64,000 nucleotides of DNA from positions 5,428 to 69,427 of the forward strand of contig NZ_JARVCN010000428.1 of NCBI RefSeq assembly GCF_038442745.1, written 5' to 3'. A program made the translations under genes and the position numbers. Source of the DNA: Crocosphaera sp038442745. Its GTDB lineage: Bacteria; Cyanobacteriota; Cyanobacteriia; Cyanobacteriales; Microcystaceae. The notes under the pieces were generated by a model that had not been told where the DNA came from, did not search any database, and saw nothing but the letters and a program-made list of their open reading frames with translations. Below are positions 1 to 8,695 of the stretch, in pieces. The stretch's first letter is position 1. Every line of letters starts with the position of its first letter.

Positions 1-2
1 TA

Positions 3-545
3 AATAATGCCTTTGCGGCTGGTTCTGTTGGAGAACCCGGAACTCCTACTTTGGACTACAACACCAACGGTACGAACTCCAACGATCCTTTACAGGTCAA
101 CCCCTTCGACATCGGTGGTAAAGTAACCAACAGTTATGGTGGTCAAATGACCTGGCGTGTTGCTGAATGGATGAACTTCAGCGCATTTGGATCTTTCACT
201 AACGTTCGTTTCATCGGTCGTGGAAAGAGTGCTGAAGTCTGGACTGGTGGTGGCGGTTTTGCCTTCCCCGATCTCTTCAAAGAAGGAAACCTATTAGGTA
301 TCTTTGCAGGGGTTCAACCCTATCATGGTGGTCGTCAACGTCCTTTCTTGGGCGAAAGACAAGGTTTCTTTAACCTTCCCAGTCGTAACCCCATCACTGC
401 AGAAGTGTTCTACCGTTACCAAGTTACCGACAACATTTCCGTAACACCTGGCGTAATCTGGATCTCTAACCCTGACCAGTTTGTTAACATCCAAGGTGCT
501 GACGATGAGGTAATTGGAACCCTCCGTGGAACCTTCTCTTTCTAG
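3..545 (+). CDS. C-terminal part of an outer-membrane porin (OprB / SLH-porin family), truncated by window edge
   Basis: The frame is open from the first bases of the window, so only the last 180 or so residues of a larger protein are present. The segment is rich in Gly, Asn and aromatic residues in alternating beta-strand style (VTNSYGGQMTWRVAEWMNF, YRYQVTDNISVTPGVIWIS) and ends in Phe-Ser-Phe, a terminal aromatic typical of outer-membrane barrels. Cyanobacterial SLH-OprB porins have C-terminal barrels of this kind and serve small-solute or metal uptake. The missing N-terminus should carry a signal peptide and SLH domain; this cannot be verified here. A strong terminator follows 42 bases after the stop. 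The family call is fairly secure, the substrate unknown. Confidence 0.8.
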   Translation, partial: NNAFAAGSVGEPGTPTLDYNTNGTNSNDPLQVNPFDIGGKVTNSYGGQMTWRVAEWMNFSAFGSFTNVRFIGRGKSAEVWTGGGGFAFPDLFKEGNLLGIFAGVQPYHGGRQRPFLGERQGFFNLPSRNPITAEVFYRYQVTDNISVTPGVIWISNPDQFVNIQGADDEVIGTLRGTFSF

Positions 546-586
546 ACTTTGATAGTCTTAAATTGATCTAAGCTCAAGTATGAATT

Positions 587-619
587 AACCCTGTCACTCG
601 CAGGGTTATTTTTTTTTAT
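587..619 (+). terminator. Rho-independent terminator of the porin gene
   Basis: AACCCTG (587-593) and CAGGGTT (601-607) form a perfect 7-bp stem with a 7-base loop, followed by A and then a run of T. It sits just after the porin stop and before the methyltransferase gene. Confidence 0.85.
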
Positions 620-654
620 AATAAGAATTGAAATATAAAAAAATAGTTTAATTT

Positions 655-1299
655 ATGTTGTTGAACCCCCATCAAAGAGAAAAACTTGATCCTGGTAACG
701 ATCGAGAATTTTATGCTTTTCCCCGTTTTGTGACCCATGTTGATGAGGGATTTATCGATCAATTGACTAACCTTTATCAACAACATTTACAACCCCAAAC
801 ACGGGTTTTAGATTTAATGAGTAGTTGGGTGTCTCATCTTCCTGATGATCTACAATTTGACCATGTGGAAGGTCATGGAATGAACCAAGAAGAGTTAGCA
901 AAAAATCCTCGTCTTGATCATTATTTTGTACAGAATCTTAACGATAATCCCAAATTACCTTTACAAGATAACGATTTTTCTGCTGTTTTGATTGCTGTTT
1001 CTGTTCAATATTTACAGTATCCTGAAGCTATTTTTTCAGAAATTCATCGCGTTCTCAAACCTGGTGGTATTGTTATTGTTAGTTTTTCTAATCGGATGTT
1101 CTATCAAAAAGCAATTTCTGCTTGGCGTGACGGTACAGATGCTCTGAGAATTCAGTTAGTTAAAAACTATTTTCGGTCTATTCCTGGGTTTAGTAAACCG
1201 GAAGTAGTTATGAATGTCTCTCCTCTGCCAAGTTTCTTACAAATGTTAGGTATGATGGGTGCTGATCCTTTTTATGCGATTATTTCCCAGAAAGTCTAG
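655..1299 (+). CDS. Class I SAM-dependent methyltransferase (Methyltransf_11-like)
   Basis: The protein has 214 residues. VLDLMSSW at about residues 51-58 stands in the place of motif I (SAM-binding loop). The stretch QYLQYPEAIFSEIHRVLKPG at about 118-137 followed by GIVIVSFSNR is the classic C-terminal half of type-11 methyltransferases (the conserved 'E..RVLKPGG' turn before a beta strand). Glycines of the SAM loop are replaced (DLMSSW rather than DxGxGxG), which is seen in a cyanobacterial subgroup of this family. The substrate cannot be told. It is followed by the palindrome at 1312-1333 and a convergent gene, so it is probably monocistronic. Confidence 0.75.
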   Translation: MLLNPHQREKLDPGNDREFYAFPRFVTHVDEGFIDQLTNLYQQHLQPQTRVLDLMSSWVSHLPDDLQFDHVEGHGMNQEELAKNPRLDHYFVQNLNDNPKLPLQDNDFSAVLIAVSVQYLQYPEAIFSEIHRVLKPGGIVIVSFSNRMFYQKAISAWRDGTDALRIQLVKNYFRSIPGFSKPEVVMNVSPLPSFLQMLGMMGADPFYAIISQKV

Positions 1300-1311
1300 C
1301 TATTAATTTTT

Positions 1312-1333
1312 GGTGCAATTAATTAATTGCACC
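1312..1333. terminator. Perfect 22-base palindrome between convergent genes, possible bidirectional terminator
   Basis: GGTGCAATT (1312-1320) is mirrored by AATTGCACC (1325-1333) around AATT, giving a perfectly self-complementary 22-mer. It lies between the stops of the methyltransferase (+) and the PIG-V-like gene (-). On the + strand it is followed by TATTTTA, a weak T-tract; on the - strand it is followed by A residues. A terminator role is therefore only moderately supported. Confidence 0.4.
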
Positions 1334-1337
1334 TATT

Positions 1338-2636
1338 TTAAGGTAGCATTGCTACCCACTGATGTTGAGCAAATCGAAGGGAGAAAGTAACTAGTAATAA
1401 GCTAAAAAATGCTAAAACAAAATAACCCCAACGGGAAGATTTGGAGACAGTTACACCTAAAGCAATAGGCAAAGAAACAATCCCATAAGCTAAACGATTT
1501 AAGGAGATAGTTCCCCCAGAAGATAATAATAGTCCCAACCCGCACAAACCATAGATATAAACAACTAAACTTAACTGTTTACGGGAACACCATAATAATA
1601 CAAGTCCCCCTAAAACAGATAGGGTATTTAACAGAGAATCTCCGCCTAAAAGCCATAATAAAAAACATAAACTACACAAACTGTAATCAAAATAAACTTT
1701 AGGAATAAAAGCTCGACAATACCATAATCCGTACATCATAACCATGATTAATAAAAATAAGAAAGGATGCAAAGGATCAACAATGGTCCCAGCAGCCCAA
1801 TTTTTTCCCCCGATGGTAATTTCTGCTAACATTTGACCCCATCCGTTCCAATCAATTCCTTGTTTCCGTTGCCATTCTGTATGTTGTACTGTAATAAATG
1901 CAAAAGGATTATCAAAATAAAACCAACAGTAAAGACTATACAAAAAGGTACCCCCACTACTAGCAAAAGCTGTAATATAAGCCATCCAAGATAGCTTTTT
2001 ACGCCAAGCAATAAACAAAAAAGTAGGAATTAAAGCTAGTCCTGTAATTCGGGTAGCTGTTGCCAATATTCCCCAAACAATTGTTTGAGCATATTGTTTG
2101 TTTTCAAAGGTGCATAAAGCCAAACTACTAAATAATAAAAATACTCCTTCCGTATAGATAACTGTGCAAAAAATAGACAAAGGACACCAAGCTAAAATAG
2201 CCACAACCCAACGCGCAACTAAAAGACTATTAGTTTTTTTGATCCAGATATAAACGACAAATAGAGTTATAATAAATGCAGTATTATTAACAACAATACC
2301 AACAATATTAGCAGGAAATCCCAGCAGTATACCTAATCTAATTAATAAAGGAAATAAAGGGAAAAAAGCAATATTTGAACCAGGTTCAGATCCTGTTGTA
2401 TCATAACTATTAACTGCGATTTGTTGATATAAAATGCTATCCCAAGCAGAAAATACTTCCCATCCAAAATTAATTGAACCATCCCCTGAATCGATATGAA
2501 TTAAAGGAGCAATTCCTATCATTGTGGTAACGATAAGTCCCCTACTTAGTAACCCCATCAATAGAACAAAATACCATTCATTATTTAGTATTTGACGAAA
2601 AAAACACAGCATTATTTTCTCAGGCAATAAATCCAC
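1338..2636 (-). CDS. PIG-V-like mannosyltransferase family membrane protein
   Basis: This 432-residue, very hydrophobic protein has about ten membrane segments. Near the N-terminus, FSAWDSILYQQIA (residues about 62-74) carries the Trp-Asp pair that GT-C-fold mannosyltransferases such as PIG-V keep in their first lumenal or periplasmic loop. It is followed by SNIAFFPLFPLLIR at about 87-100, a signature of the bacterial PIG-V-like family. Such enzymes use a lipid-linked sugar donor at the outer face of the membrane. The acceptor in cyanobacteria is not known to me. The gene is convergent with the methyltransferase and divergent from the ABC permease. Confidence 0.7.
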   Translation of the reverse strand: MDLLPEKIMLCFFRQILNNEWYFVLLMGLLSRGLIVTTMIGIAPLIHIDSGDGSINFGWEVFSAWDSILYQQIAVNSYDTTGSEPGSNIAFFPLFPLLIRLGILLGFPANIVGIVVNNTAFIITLFVVYIWIKKTNSLLVARWVVAILAWCPLSIFCTVIYTEGVFLLFSSLALCTFENKQYAQTIVWGILATATRITGLALIPTFLFIAWRKKLSWMAYITAFASSGGTFLYSLYCWFYFDNPFAFITVQHTEWQRKQGIDWNGWGQMLAEITIGGKNWAAGTIVDPLHPFLFLLIMVMMYGLWYCRAFIPKVYFDYSLCSLCFLLWLLGGDSLLNTLSVLGGLVLLWCSRKQLSLVVYIYGLCGLGLLLSSGGTISLNRLAYGIVSLPIALGVTVSKSSRWGYFVLAFFSLLLVTFSLRFAQHQWVAMLP

Positions 2637-2775
2637 AACTCTAATATGTCATACTTTGAGACGGTTTTTACAAATTTAGATTTTAATCTTTTCCAACATC
2701 AAACTGATTAATTCTCTCTTGAAATTTGTTAACTTTTCCACTATATTTAATAGGTTGAATAAATTAAACATCATT

Positions 2776-3951
2776 ATGTCTCTCGTCTTTTCTGATCGTC
2801 TTAGTCCCATGAATTGGATTAAAAAGAATCTTTTTAGTAGTTGGCTTAATGGTTTTCTTACTTTAGTTAGTCTTATTTTTATTTTTGGAGTTGGTTCACG
2901 GTTAATCTCTTGGACATTATCTCAAGCACAATGGGAAGTTATTACAGCTAATTTGCGTTTATTTTTTGTCGGTCAATATCCTGTAAGTTTATTATGGAGA
3001 GCGTGGGTAACTTTAGGCATTATTTTTAGTTTAATCGGTTTTTCTTGGGGCAATTTATCAAATTCTAATAACTTATTCAATACTATTAATTTAGCCTTTT
3101 TAGGACTAACTACCGTCCTATTAGCATTGTTAGCTATTCCTATTAGTTTAATTTCTAGTGCGAGATTATTAGGTATTTTACTATTATTCGTTTTCTTTGC
3201 GTTAGTCGGCAAAAAAATAAGGGACAAATCACCTAAATTTAGTAATTACTTATCCTTGATTTGGGGATTAACTTTCTTTTTTATATTAGGATTATTACAA
3301 GGAGCTTTGTTTTTACGTCCTGTTAGACTAGATGATTTTAGTGGTTTAATTTTAACCCTGCTTGTGTCGATAATTAGTATTATTTTGTCCTTTCCTTTTG
3401 GGGTATTATTAGCACTAGGAAGACAAAGCACTTTACTTGTTATTCGCTGGTTATCTATTGCTTATATCGAACTAATTAGAGGTTTACCCTTAATTGGTGT
3501 ACTGTTCATGGCACAGGTAATGTTACCCTTAATTTTACCCCAGGAAATGCGCATTCAACGGGTCATTCGAGCCATTGCAGGATTTACTTTATTCAGTGCC
3601 GCTTATCTAGCAGAAAACGTTAGAGGAGGTTTACAATCTATTCCTAGAGGACAAACCGAAGCGGCTAAAGCATTAGGATTAAATACATTTTTCGTCTTAA
3701 TTTTAGTAGTCTTACCTCAAGCACTAAAAGTTGTTATTCCTACTATTGTTGGTCAATTTATCAGTTTATTTAAAGATACCTCCCTACTAGCTATTGTCGG
3801 GTTAGTTGATTTATTGGGAATCTCTCAATCTATTTTAGCTAACCCTAAATTTATCGGTCGCTATGGGGAAGTATATATTTTTGTAGCGATCATTTATTGG
3901 GTATTTTGTTATTCTATGTCCTTATTAAGTCGTCGATTAGAAAAGGGGTAA
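2776..3951 (+). CDS. Amino-acid ABC transporter permease (HisM/AapM/NatH type)
   Basis: Multi-spanning inner-membrane protein. The C-terminal half is a standard polar-amino-acid permease domain: the LIRGLPLIGVLFM segment, the EAA loop (GGLQSIPRGQTEAAKALGLN) and FKDTSLLAIVGLVDLLG. The long N-terminal hydrophobic extension is typical of AapM/NatH permeases, which are about 380-400 residues. The frame extends upstream to a TTG at 2719, but I prefer the ATG at 2776 because the family alignment begins near MNWIKKNLFSSWLNG; no clear Shine-Dalgarno sequence settles it. Neither the partner permease (NatG/AapQ), ATPase nor binding protein is in this window, so subunits are presumably encoded elsewhere. 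Confidence 0.82.
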   Translation: MSLVFSDRLSPMNWIKKNLFSSWLNGFLTLVSLIFIFGVGSRLISWTLSQAQWEVITANLRLFFVGQYPVSLLWRAWVTLGIIFSLIGFSWGNLSNSNNLFNTINLAFLGLTTVLLALLAIPISLISSARLLGILLLFVFFALVGKKIRDKSPKFSNYLSLIWGLTFFFILGLLQGALFLRPVRLDDFSGLILTLLVSIISIILSFPFGVLLALGRQSTLLVIRWLSIAYIELIRGLPLIGVLFMAQVMLPLILPQEMRIQRVIRAIAGFTLFSAAYLAENVRGGLQSIPRGQTEAAKALGLNTFFVLILVVLPQALKVVIPTIVGQFISLFKDTSLLAIVGLVDLLGISQSILANPKFIGRYGEVYIFVAIIYWVFCYSMSLLSRRLEKG

Positions 3952-3986
3952 AAATCATTTTTAATCATTTTTCACCCACACCCCAA

Positions 3987-4523
3987 TCATGAAATCTTTA
4001 GTAATAATCGATCAACACTAGCATTATGATCGATAAAGGAAAATAAGTGCTTATATTCTATTTTTCCTGTTTTATCCAACAAAAACTGTGCTGGAAGTGG
4101 CGCACCCAAAGCCTGTCCAGTACGATACATTCTGAATACCCGACAATCGGGGTTACTCAGTAAAGGCATCTTTAAACCCAAATCTCGAACAACAATTTGA
4201 CTTTGTTGAATATCCGTACTGGTAATCATTAAAACCTCTACCCCACGCTCAATAAATTTTTCATAATGTTTATTGAGACTGATAATGTGGGGATAACAAA
4301 AAGGACAATATTGTTTTTCTGTGAAAATACGAGTAAAAGCTAAAATAACCGGCTGTCGATCAAAATAATCATTTAATCTGACCTTCCGATTGTTCGTAAT
4401 GTCCGGTAAAGTAAAATCAGGAGCTGTGCTTTCTAATAAGATCTGATTTGTGGCAGGAATAGGGAGAAAGTTATTAAAAAAACGCCGATTAATTAAACCA
4501 GAAAAGTCCGTAGATGTTAACAT
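3987..4523 (-). CDS. Peroxiredoxin-like protein (AhpC/TSA, redoxin fold)
   Basis: The protein has 178 residues. APDFTLPD at about residues 34-41 is the thioredoxin-fold start of AhpC/TSA proteins. The active-site region reads FTEKQYCPFCYPH, with Cys73 and Cys76 in a CxxC arrangement more like thioredoxin or BCP-type redoxins than classical 2-Cys peroxiredoxins (PxxxTxxC). LDKTGKIEYKHLF near the C-terminus is the usual redoxin strand-turn. Likely role: thiol-dependent peroxide or disulfide reduction in the cytoplasm. It lies 34 bases downstream of the kinase gene on the same strand and may be co-transcribed. Confidence 0.75.
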   Translation of the reverse strand: MLTSTDFSGLINRRFFNNFLPIPATNQILLESTAPDFTLPDITNNRKVRLNDYFDRQPVILAFTRIFTEKQYCPFCYPHIISLNKHYEKFIERGVEVLMITSTDIQQSQIVVRDLGLKMPLLSNPDCRVFRMYRTGQALGAPLPAQFLLDKTGKIEYKHLFSFIDHNASVDRLLLKIS

Positions 4524-4557
4524 AACCCTGTCATCTATTGTTACTAAAGGATAAAAA

Positions 4558-5811
4558 CTATCTTGATAATTTTCTACGGAAATCTTGAGCTTGTTGGGGA
4601 TCAGGTATTTTACCTGCTAATGCCTTTACAAAATCTGCTGGAGAAATGCTCGGATTCTTTTTAAGAGTTTTCTGACATATTAAAGAAGCCATCGGTCCGA
4701 TAAGCTCGGCTAACTCTGTTTGACACTGCTCAAGAAAACTAGCCTCAATCGTTTCTTCAACCTCATTAGACCCGAAAACTCCCGTTTTAGGGGGTAATGG
4801 CAAAGGCTGATTAGGAGGAGGTACGCGAGTGGGAACATCATCCGTATTATCACTGACTGGATTAACAGAAAAAGTACCTAAAAAGCTATCTGAGTCATAC
4901 AAATTATGATATATCCTCTCTAGCTGGTTGAGTATAACCTGAGCCGAGGAAGGTCGTTGATTCGGTGAGCGAGCCATCATTTGGTCTAGCACATCGGCAA
5001 AATCAGAGGATGAGTCAGAAACCTCCTCTCGCCAATTTAACCGATCAACATGGGAATCATACAATTCACTGGGATGTTTTCCAGTTAACAGATAAATAAA
5101 AGTCCGTCCCAAAGCAAAAAAATCCGACTGAGGAACCGCCTTACCATTCAACTGTTCGATAGGGGTGTAGCCCGCCGAAAACAGCCCTGTAACCCCTCCG
5201 CTCGATTGTTTTGACAAATAAGTCTCCGTCACCTCTCTAGCGGTGCCAAAATCGATTAAAACCAATTGTCCCGTAGAACGCAACATGATGTTGGAAGGCT
5301 TAATATCTCGGTGGAAAAAATTATGATGGTGAATCTCCTCCAAAATGCGCAGCAGTTGCATCAACCACTGAACAGCCATTTTCTGGGAAATATATTTACC
5401 TCGTTGCACAATATACTGGCTCAAATTTAGCCCCTCTATTCTCTCCATGACTAGACAGTACAGAGGTTTATCGCTATCTTTTACATGGAACTGGAAATGA
5501 GCATCCGGCTCAACTTGAGGAATTCCCGGATGACTAAGACGGCTTAAAACCTTGATTTCTCTGTCGAATAGTTCAACGTACTTGGGATGATTATGAATTA
5601 GGACTTTGAGAACCTTACGAGCAGGCTGATTTTTATCATCAAAGTGACGACTGTCTTGTACCTCGTAGGTTTTGCCAAAACCGCCACCTCCTAGCTCTTT
5701 AAGAACACGGTAGCGTCCGTCGAGCAGCAACTCTGAGCCACAACTCTGACAAAATAAGGATACGTCCTGGTTTTCCGGATTAGAACACTGGGGGTTAATG
5801 CAAAGACTCAT
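4558..5811 (-). CDS. Serine/threonine protein kinase with N-terminal zinc ribbon
   Basis: The protein has 417 residues. An N-terminal four-Cys motif (Cys4, Cys9, Cys21, Cys24) forms a zinc ribbon as in the cyanobacterial '4-Cys' Hanks kinases. The kinase domain follows from about residue 33: glycine loop LGGGGFGKTY, catalytic loop FHRDIKPSN, metal-binding LIDFGTARE, an activation segment with GYTPIEQ, and SDFFALGRTFIYLLTGKHP. After about residue 300 there is a Pro/Ser-rich linker and a C-terminal helical segment. All key catalytic residues are present, so it should be active; the substrate is unknown. No membrane segment is apparent. Confidence 0.9.
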   Translation of the reverse strand: MSLCINPQCSNPENQDVSLFCQSCGSELLLDGRYRVLKELGGGGFGKTYEVQDSRHFDDKNQPARKVLKVLIHNHPKYVELFDREIKVLSRLSHPGIPQVEPDAHFQFHVKDSDKPLYCLVMERIEGLNLSQYIVQRGKYISQKMAVQWLMQLLRILEEIHHHNFFHRDIKPSNIMLRSTGQLVLIDFGTAREVTETYLSKQSSGGVTGLFSAGYTPIEQLNGKAVPQSDFFALGRTFIYLLTGKHPSELYDSHVDRLNWREEVSDSSSDFADVLDQMMARSPNQRPSSAQVILNQLERIYHNLYDSDSFLGTFSVNPVSDNTDDVPTRVPPPNQPLPLPPKTGVFGSNEVEETIEASFLEQCQTELAELIGPMASLICQKTLKKNPSISPADFVKALAGKIPDPQQAQDFRRKLSR

Positions 5812-5902
5812 CTGGAGTTGCCACGGGTCAATCTTTCTCTAGTTTAGACTGCCTGATTCAGTTATACACTAATTTTTCTCAGGTTTTATCAGATGTTAAT
5901 AA

Positions 5903-5932
5903 TTGACACTATTAGTAGTGGTTAAATAGTAA
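5903..5932 (+). promoter_or_regulatory. Candidate promoter of rpsO
   Basis: TTGACA at 5903-5908 is a perfect -35 box. About 18 bases downstream lies an A+T-rich TAGTAA, a poor -10. It sits in the divergent gap between the kinase gene and rpsO. The match is suggestive only. Confidence 0.3.
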
Positions 5933-5978
5933 AATAAATGGTATTATAGGAGATTGCAGTATTTATTAAATTATTTTT

Positions 5979-6248
5979 ATGAGTTTAACCGCTAGGGAAA
6001 AGCAAACTCTGATTAGTGAATACCAAGTTCACGAAACAGATACCGGATCAGCCGATTTACAAGTAGCTATCCTCACTAAACGTATTACCCAGTTAACTGA
6101 TCACCTCAAGCAAAATCCCAAAGACCACGCTTCCCGCAGAGGACTCCTAAAAATGATTGGTCGTCGTCGTCGCTTATTAGCCTACATCAACGGCAAAGAC
6201 AGCAACCGTTACCAAGCATTGATTCAACGCCTTGGTATCCGTCGCTAA
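5979..6248 (+). CDS. rpsO: 30S ribosomal protein S15
   Basis: 89 residues, the normal length of bacterial S15. Family motifs run the whole way: ETDTGSADLQVAILTKRI near the start, LTDHLKQNPKDHASRRGLL in the middle and IGRRRRLLAYI near the end. S15 binds 16S rRNA helices 20-22 early in small-subunit assembly. The ATG is preceded by an A+T-rich leader in which S15 autoregulation would be expected by analogy with other bacteria. No pnp gene follows; the downstream gene is convergent chlG. Confidence 0.97.
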   Translation: MSLTAREKQTLISEYQVHETDTGSADLQVAILTKRITQLTDHLKQNPKDHASRRGLLKMIGRRRRLLAYINGKDSNRYQALIQRLGIRR

Positions 6249-6324
6249 AAAAAAGAGGAAGTTTTCATAGGGTTAAAATGTTTCACCTCTGATCCTTCCT
6301 CCTCTCCTGACTGCTTGTGAGTAG

Positions 6325-7302
6325 CTAGACTCCTGCATGTCCTAAAGCTAATCCAGCTACCAACATTCCTAACACCAGAAAAGGTTGTGCGCTGGCTTGG
6401 TATTTAACATCATTTTCCAAGGGCGCACGCAAGAAATACATATCTTGGAAAGTAATCTGAGGGATCACCAATAAAAGCAAAATAGCAGCGTATAGATTTT
6501 GATGGATGTAAATCAAATAAGCCCCGATACCAGCTTGAAACACATCTATCATGATGACACACACCCAAGCCGCAGTATTAACCCCAAACATCACAGGTAA
6601 GGACTTTAACCCCAGTTGGCGATCGCCTTCTACACTCTTAAAGTCATTAACCACCGCAATACCCAGGCCAGCCAAACTATAAAATAGGGTCAAAATCACA
6701 ATTGTCCAGTTCAACTCACCGAACAAAGCATGACCCGCCCACCAAGGTAAAGCAATATAACTAGCCCCTAAGGCATAATTTCCCAACCAACCGTTCTGTT
6801 TTAACTTCAAAGGGGGTGCCGAATAAATATAAGCAAGGAATGCCCCTCCCAAGGTTAAACACAACATAATGGGAAAATCATGACCCACCCATGTGTCCAA
6901 ACCATAACTTAGAGCAACGGCCACACCTAGTAAAACTAGAATTTGTGTCACCACCTGAGGAACAGAAATAGCCCCAGAGGGAATAGGACGATAAGGTTCA
7001 TTAATTGCATCGATCTCGCGATCGTAGAAGTCGTTGAGGGTTTGGGTGTATCCTGCCATTAATGGTCCAGACAAGAGCATACAAGCCGCTGCCATCAAAA
7101 ACTTTTCCGGACTCCAGGTATAATTTCCCGATGAAGCAGCACCACAAACCACACCCCAGATTAAAGGTATCCAGGTAATGGGTTTCATCAACTGTAACCG
7201 TAGCTTCCAAATGGAAGTCTCTCCAGAACTCGCACCTTTCATCCCTAATAGTTGACGAGTCTTGCTACTTTTTTCGTTAATTTTGGAAGAAGAATCAGAC
7301 AT
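6325..7302 (-). CDS. chlG: Chlorophyll synthase
   Basis: 325-residue polyprenyltransferase of the UbiA superfamily that esterifies chlorophyllide a with geranylgeranyl or phytyl diphosphate in the membrane. The first Asp-rich motif is complete: Asn90-Asp91-x2-Asp94-x3-Asp98 followed by NEPYRPIPSGAIS, which distinguishes ChlG/BchG. The second motif, VNDFKSVEGDRQLGLKSLPV, is also present. About eight hydrophobic segments are visible. The soluble N-terminal 30 residues are Ser/Lys-rich. It is a single gene here, convergent with rpsO and downstream of the ParA/coiled-coil pair on the same strand. Confidence 0.95.
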   Translation of the reverse strand: MSDSSSKINEKSSKTRQLLGMKGASSGETSIWKLRLQLMKPITWIPLIWGVVCGAASSGNYTWSPEKFLMAAACMLLSGPLMAGYTQTLNDFYDREIDAINEPYRPIPSGAISVPQVVTQILVLLGVAVALSYGLDTWVGHDFPIMLCLTLGGAFLAYIYSAPPLKLKQNGWLGNYALGASYIALPWWAGHALFGELNWTIVILTLFYSLAGLGIAVVNDFKSVEGDRQLGLKSLPVMFGVNTAAWVCVIMIDVFQAGIGAYLIYIHQNLYAAILLLLVIPQITFQDMYFLRAPLENDVKYQASAQPFLVLGMLVAGLALGHAGV

Positions 7303-7405
7303 AGATAAATAGATAATGAATCATGGATAATTAATTTCCGGAATCACAGGGGTATTCGATATTGCCAAAATCATAACCCCAAGTTCTAAACTCAATTGCT
7401 GTTAA

Positions 7406-7972
7406 TTAATCGAACCAACCAATATCGTCATTGGTTAATGGTTTACTGGTTAAAATTGGTGCAGCAAAAGGTTGCAACTCCTTTGCTTGACGAGTTAAAG
7501 CTGTTTCTTGTACCACTAATTCTTGAGATGAATCAGTGGAGGAAAGGGGAGGAGAATCTTCTTGTAATTTAGCTTGTAGAGAAGCAATTATTTCGTTCTT
7601 TTCCGCTAATTCTCCTGCTAATTCTTCTTTTTGTTGCAGTTGAGCATATAGTTTTTCTACTAATTTCTTTTGTTCGTTGAACTGAGATTGATAGTTCTCT
7701 GCTGCTTGTAATTCATTTTGCAGACGACTACTCAATTCCCTTTCATCTTTGATCTCGCCTTCTAAAGTATTAACTTGATTTTGTAAGGTATCAACTTGTT
7801 GTTTTTCTTGTTGCAAGGCTCGATTTAATTGGGTAATTAGTTCATCTAATTGTGCCTTGGTCATACGAGTACGATTATCGGGAACCGTCGGACTAACAAT
7901 TGTTTCAGAGACGGTTTCTGATTGATTTTTTACTTCTTCTTGTATTAAATCTGATAACTTTTTTGTGGTCAT
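7406..7972 (-). CDS. Gln-rich coiled-coil partner of the ParA ATPase, McdB-like candidate
   Basis: The preferred start is the ATG at 7972. It overlaps the stop of the upstream ParA gene as ATGA (7969-7972), a sign of translational coupling; the frame stays open upstream to 7984. The 188-residue product has a short charged N-terminus (MTTKKLSDLIQEEVKNQ), a long Gln/Glu-rich coiled coil (about residues 35-135), a Pro/Ser-rich linker and a conserved-looking tail ending in IGWFD. A charged start, Gln-rich central coil and Trp within the last few residues match the description of McdB, the adaptor that links carboxysomes to the nucleoid-bound ATPase McdA. The sequence could also be a ParA partner for another cargo. 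Confidence 0.65.
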   Translation of the reverse strand: MTTKKLSDLIQEEVKNQSETVSETIVSPTVPDNRTRMTKAQLDELITQLNRALQQEKQQVDTLQNQVNTLEGEIKDERELSSRLQNELQAAENYQSQFNEQKKLVEKLYAQLQQKEELAGELAEKNEIIASLQAKLQEDSPPLSSTDSSQELVVQETALTRQAKELQPFAAPILTSKPLTNDDIGWFD

Positions 7973-8658
7973 AATTGATTCCAATCTCGTTGTAATTCTT
8001 CTACGACTCGACGATAATCAGCTTGCGCTTCTTTGGCATTTTTGCCACGCCATTCGGTAATAGGAACTCCCTCCAAAACCGCTCGCTCGTGGGCTTTATA
8101 TTGACGAATAAAGGCATGACAAGCAGGAATTCCCAACTCCAGCAAAGTGTTTTGAGCCTCTAGAGTTTCCTTTAAACTGCGAGAGTCGACTTTTGTTAAT
8201 AATACCCGATGAGCGACCTTTAGAGGCATCACTGCAGTTTTAACTGTTTCGATCAATGCCGTTAAATCCATGGCGGCAGGAGGTGTGGGTAAGATTAAGT
8301 AATCTGCACAGGCCATCGCCGATTTTAAGGCTTCGGAACGGAGGGCAGGGGGAGTGTCCACAACAATAACCTCGTATTCTTGGATTTTACGCAGTTTTTC
8401 CAGAATTTTAGGGTTATTCTCAGTGGTTAAATCAAAATCTATCCCCTCTTCACTTCGTTGTGTCCACCAACTCGCTGAACCTTGGGGATCGGCATCCACC
8501 AGTAAAACATCTTGTTTTTCGGCTAGAATAGCAGCTACATTAACCGCAGTGGTGGTCTTTCCCACCCCTCCTTTACCATTGATGATGCCGATAATGGTAG
8601 TTTTGGATGGATTAGACTCCGATGCAGAATTATCCTTACTCATGTTTTCCCATATCAA
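7969..8658 (-). CDS. ParA/MinD-type ATPase, McdA-like candidate
   Basis: 229 residues. The deviant Walker A box GKGGVGKTTTAVN has the signature lysine (first K) of ParA-type positioning ATPases. DADPQGSASWW is the A' motif, and VIVVDTPPALRSEAL is Walker B. There is no N-terminal DNA-binding helix-turn-helix, so it is a short (type Ib or McdA-like) ParA rather than a long plasmid regulator. An alternative start is the ATG at 8643 (MSKDNSASES). It is coupled by a 4-base overlap to a coiled-coil gene, and no parB or centromere-like repeats are nearby. This favours cargo positioning over DNA partition; carboxysomes are my best guess. Confidence 0.85.
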   Translation of the reverse strand: MIWENMSKDNSASESNPSKTTIIGIINGKGGVGKTTTAVNVAAILAEKQDVLLVDADPQGSASWWTQRSEEGIDFDLTTENNPKILEKLRKIQEYEVIVVDTPPALRSEALKSAMACADYLILPTPPAAMDLTALIETVKTAVMPLKVAHRVLLTKVDSRSLKETLEAQNTLLELGIPACHAFIRQYKAHERAVLEGVPITEWRGKNAKEAQADYRRVVEELQRDWNQL

Positions 8659-8695
8659 CCCGCCCCATCATTATCCCATCTAATGTTGACATTTT

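Noticed and set aside
2719..2775. N-terminal extension of the amino-acid permease from TTG
   Set aside because: The extension is not needed by the family and begins with a rare start codon; the ATG at 2776 is better.
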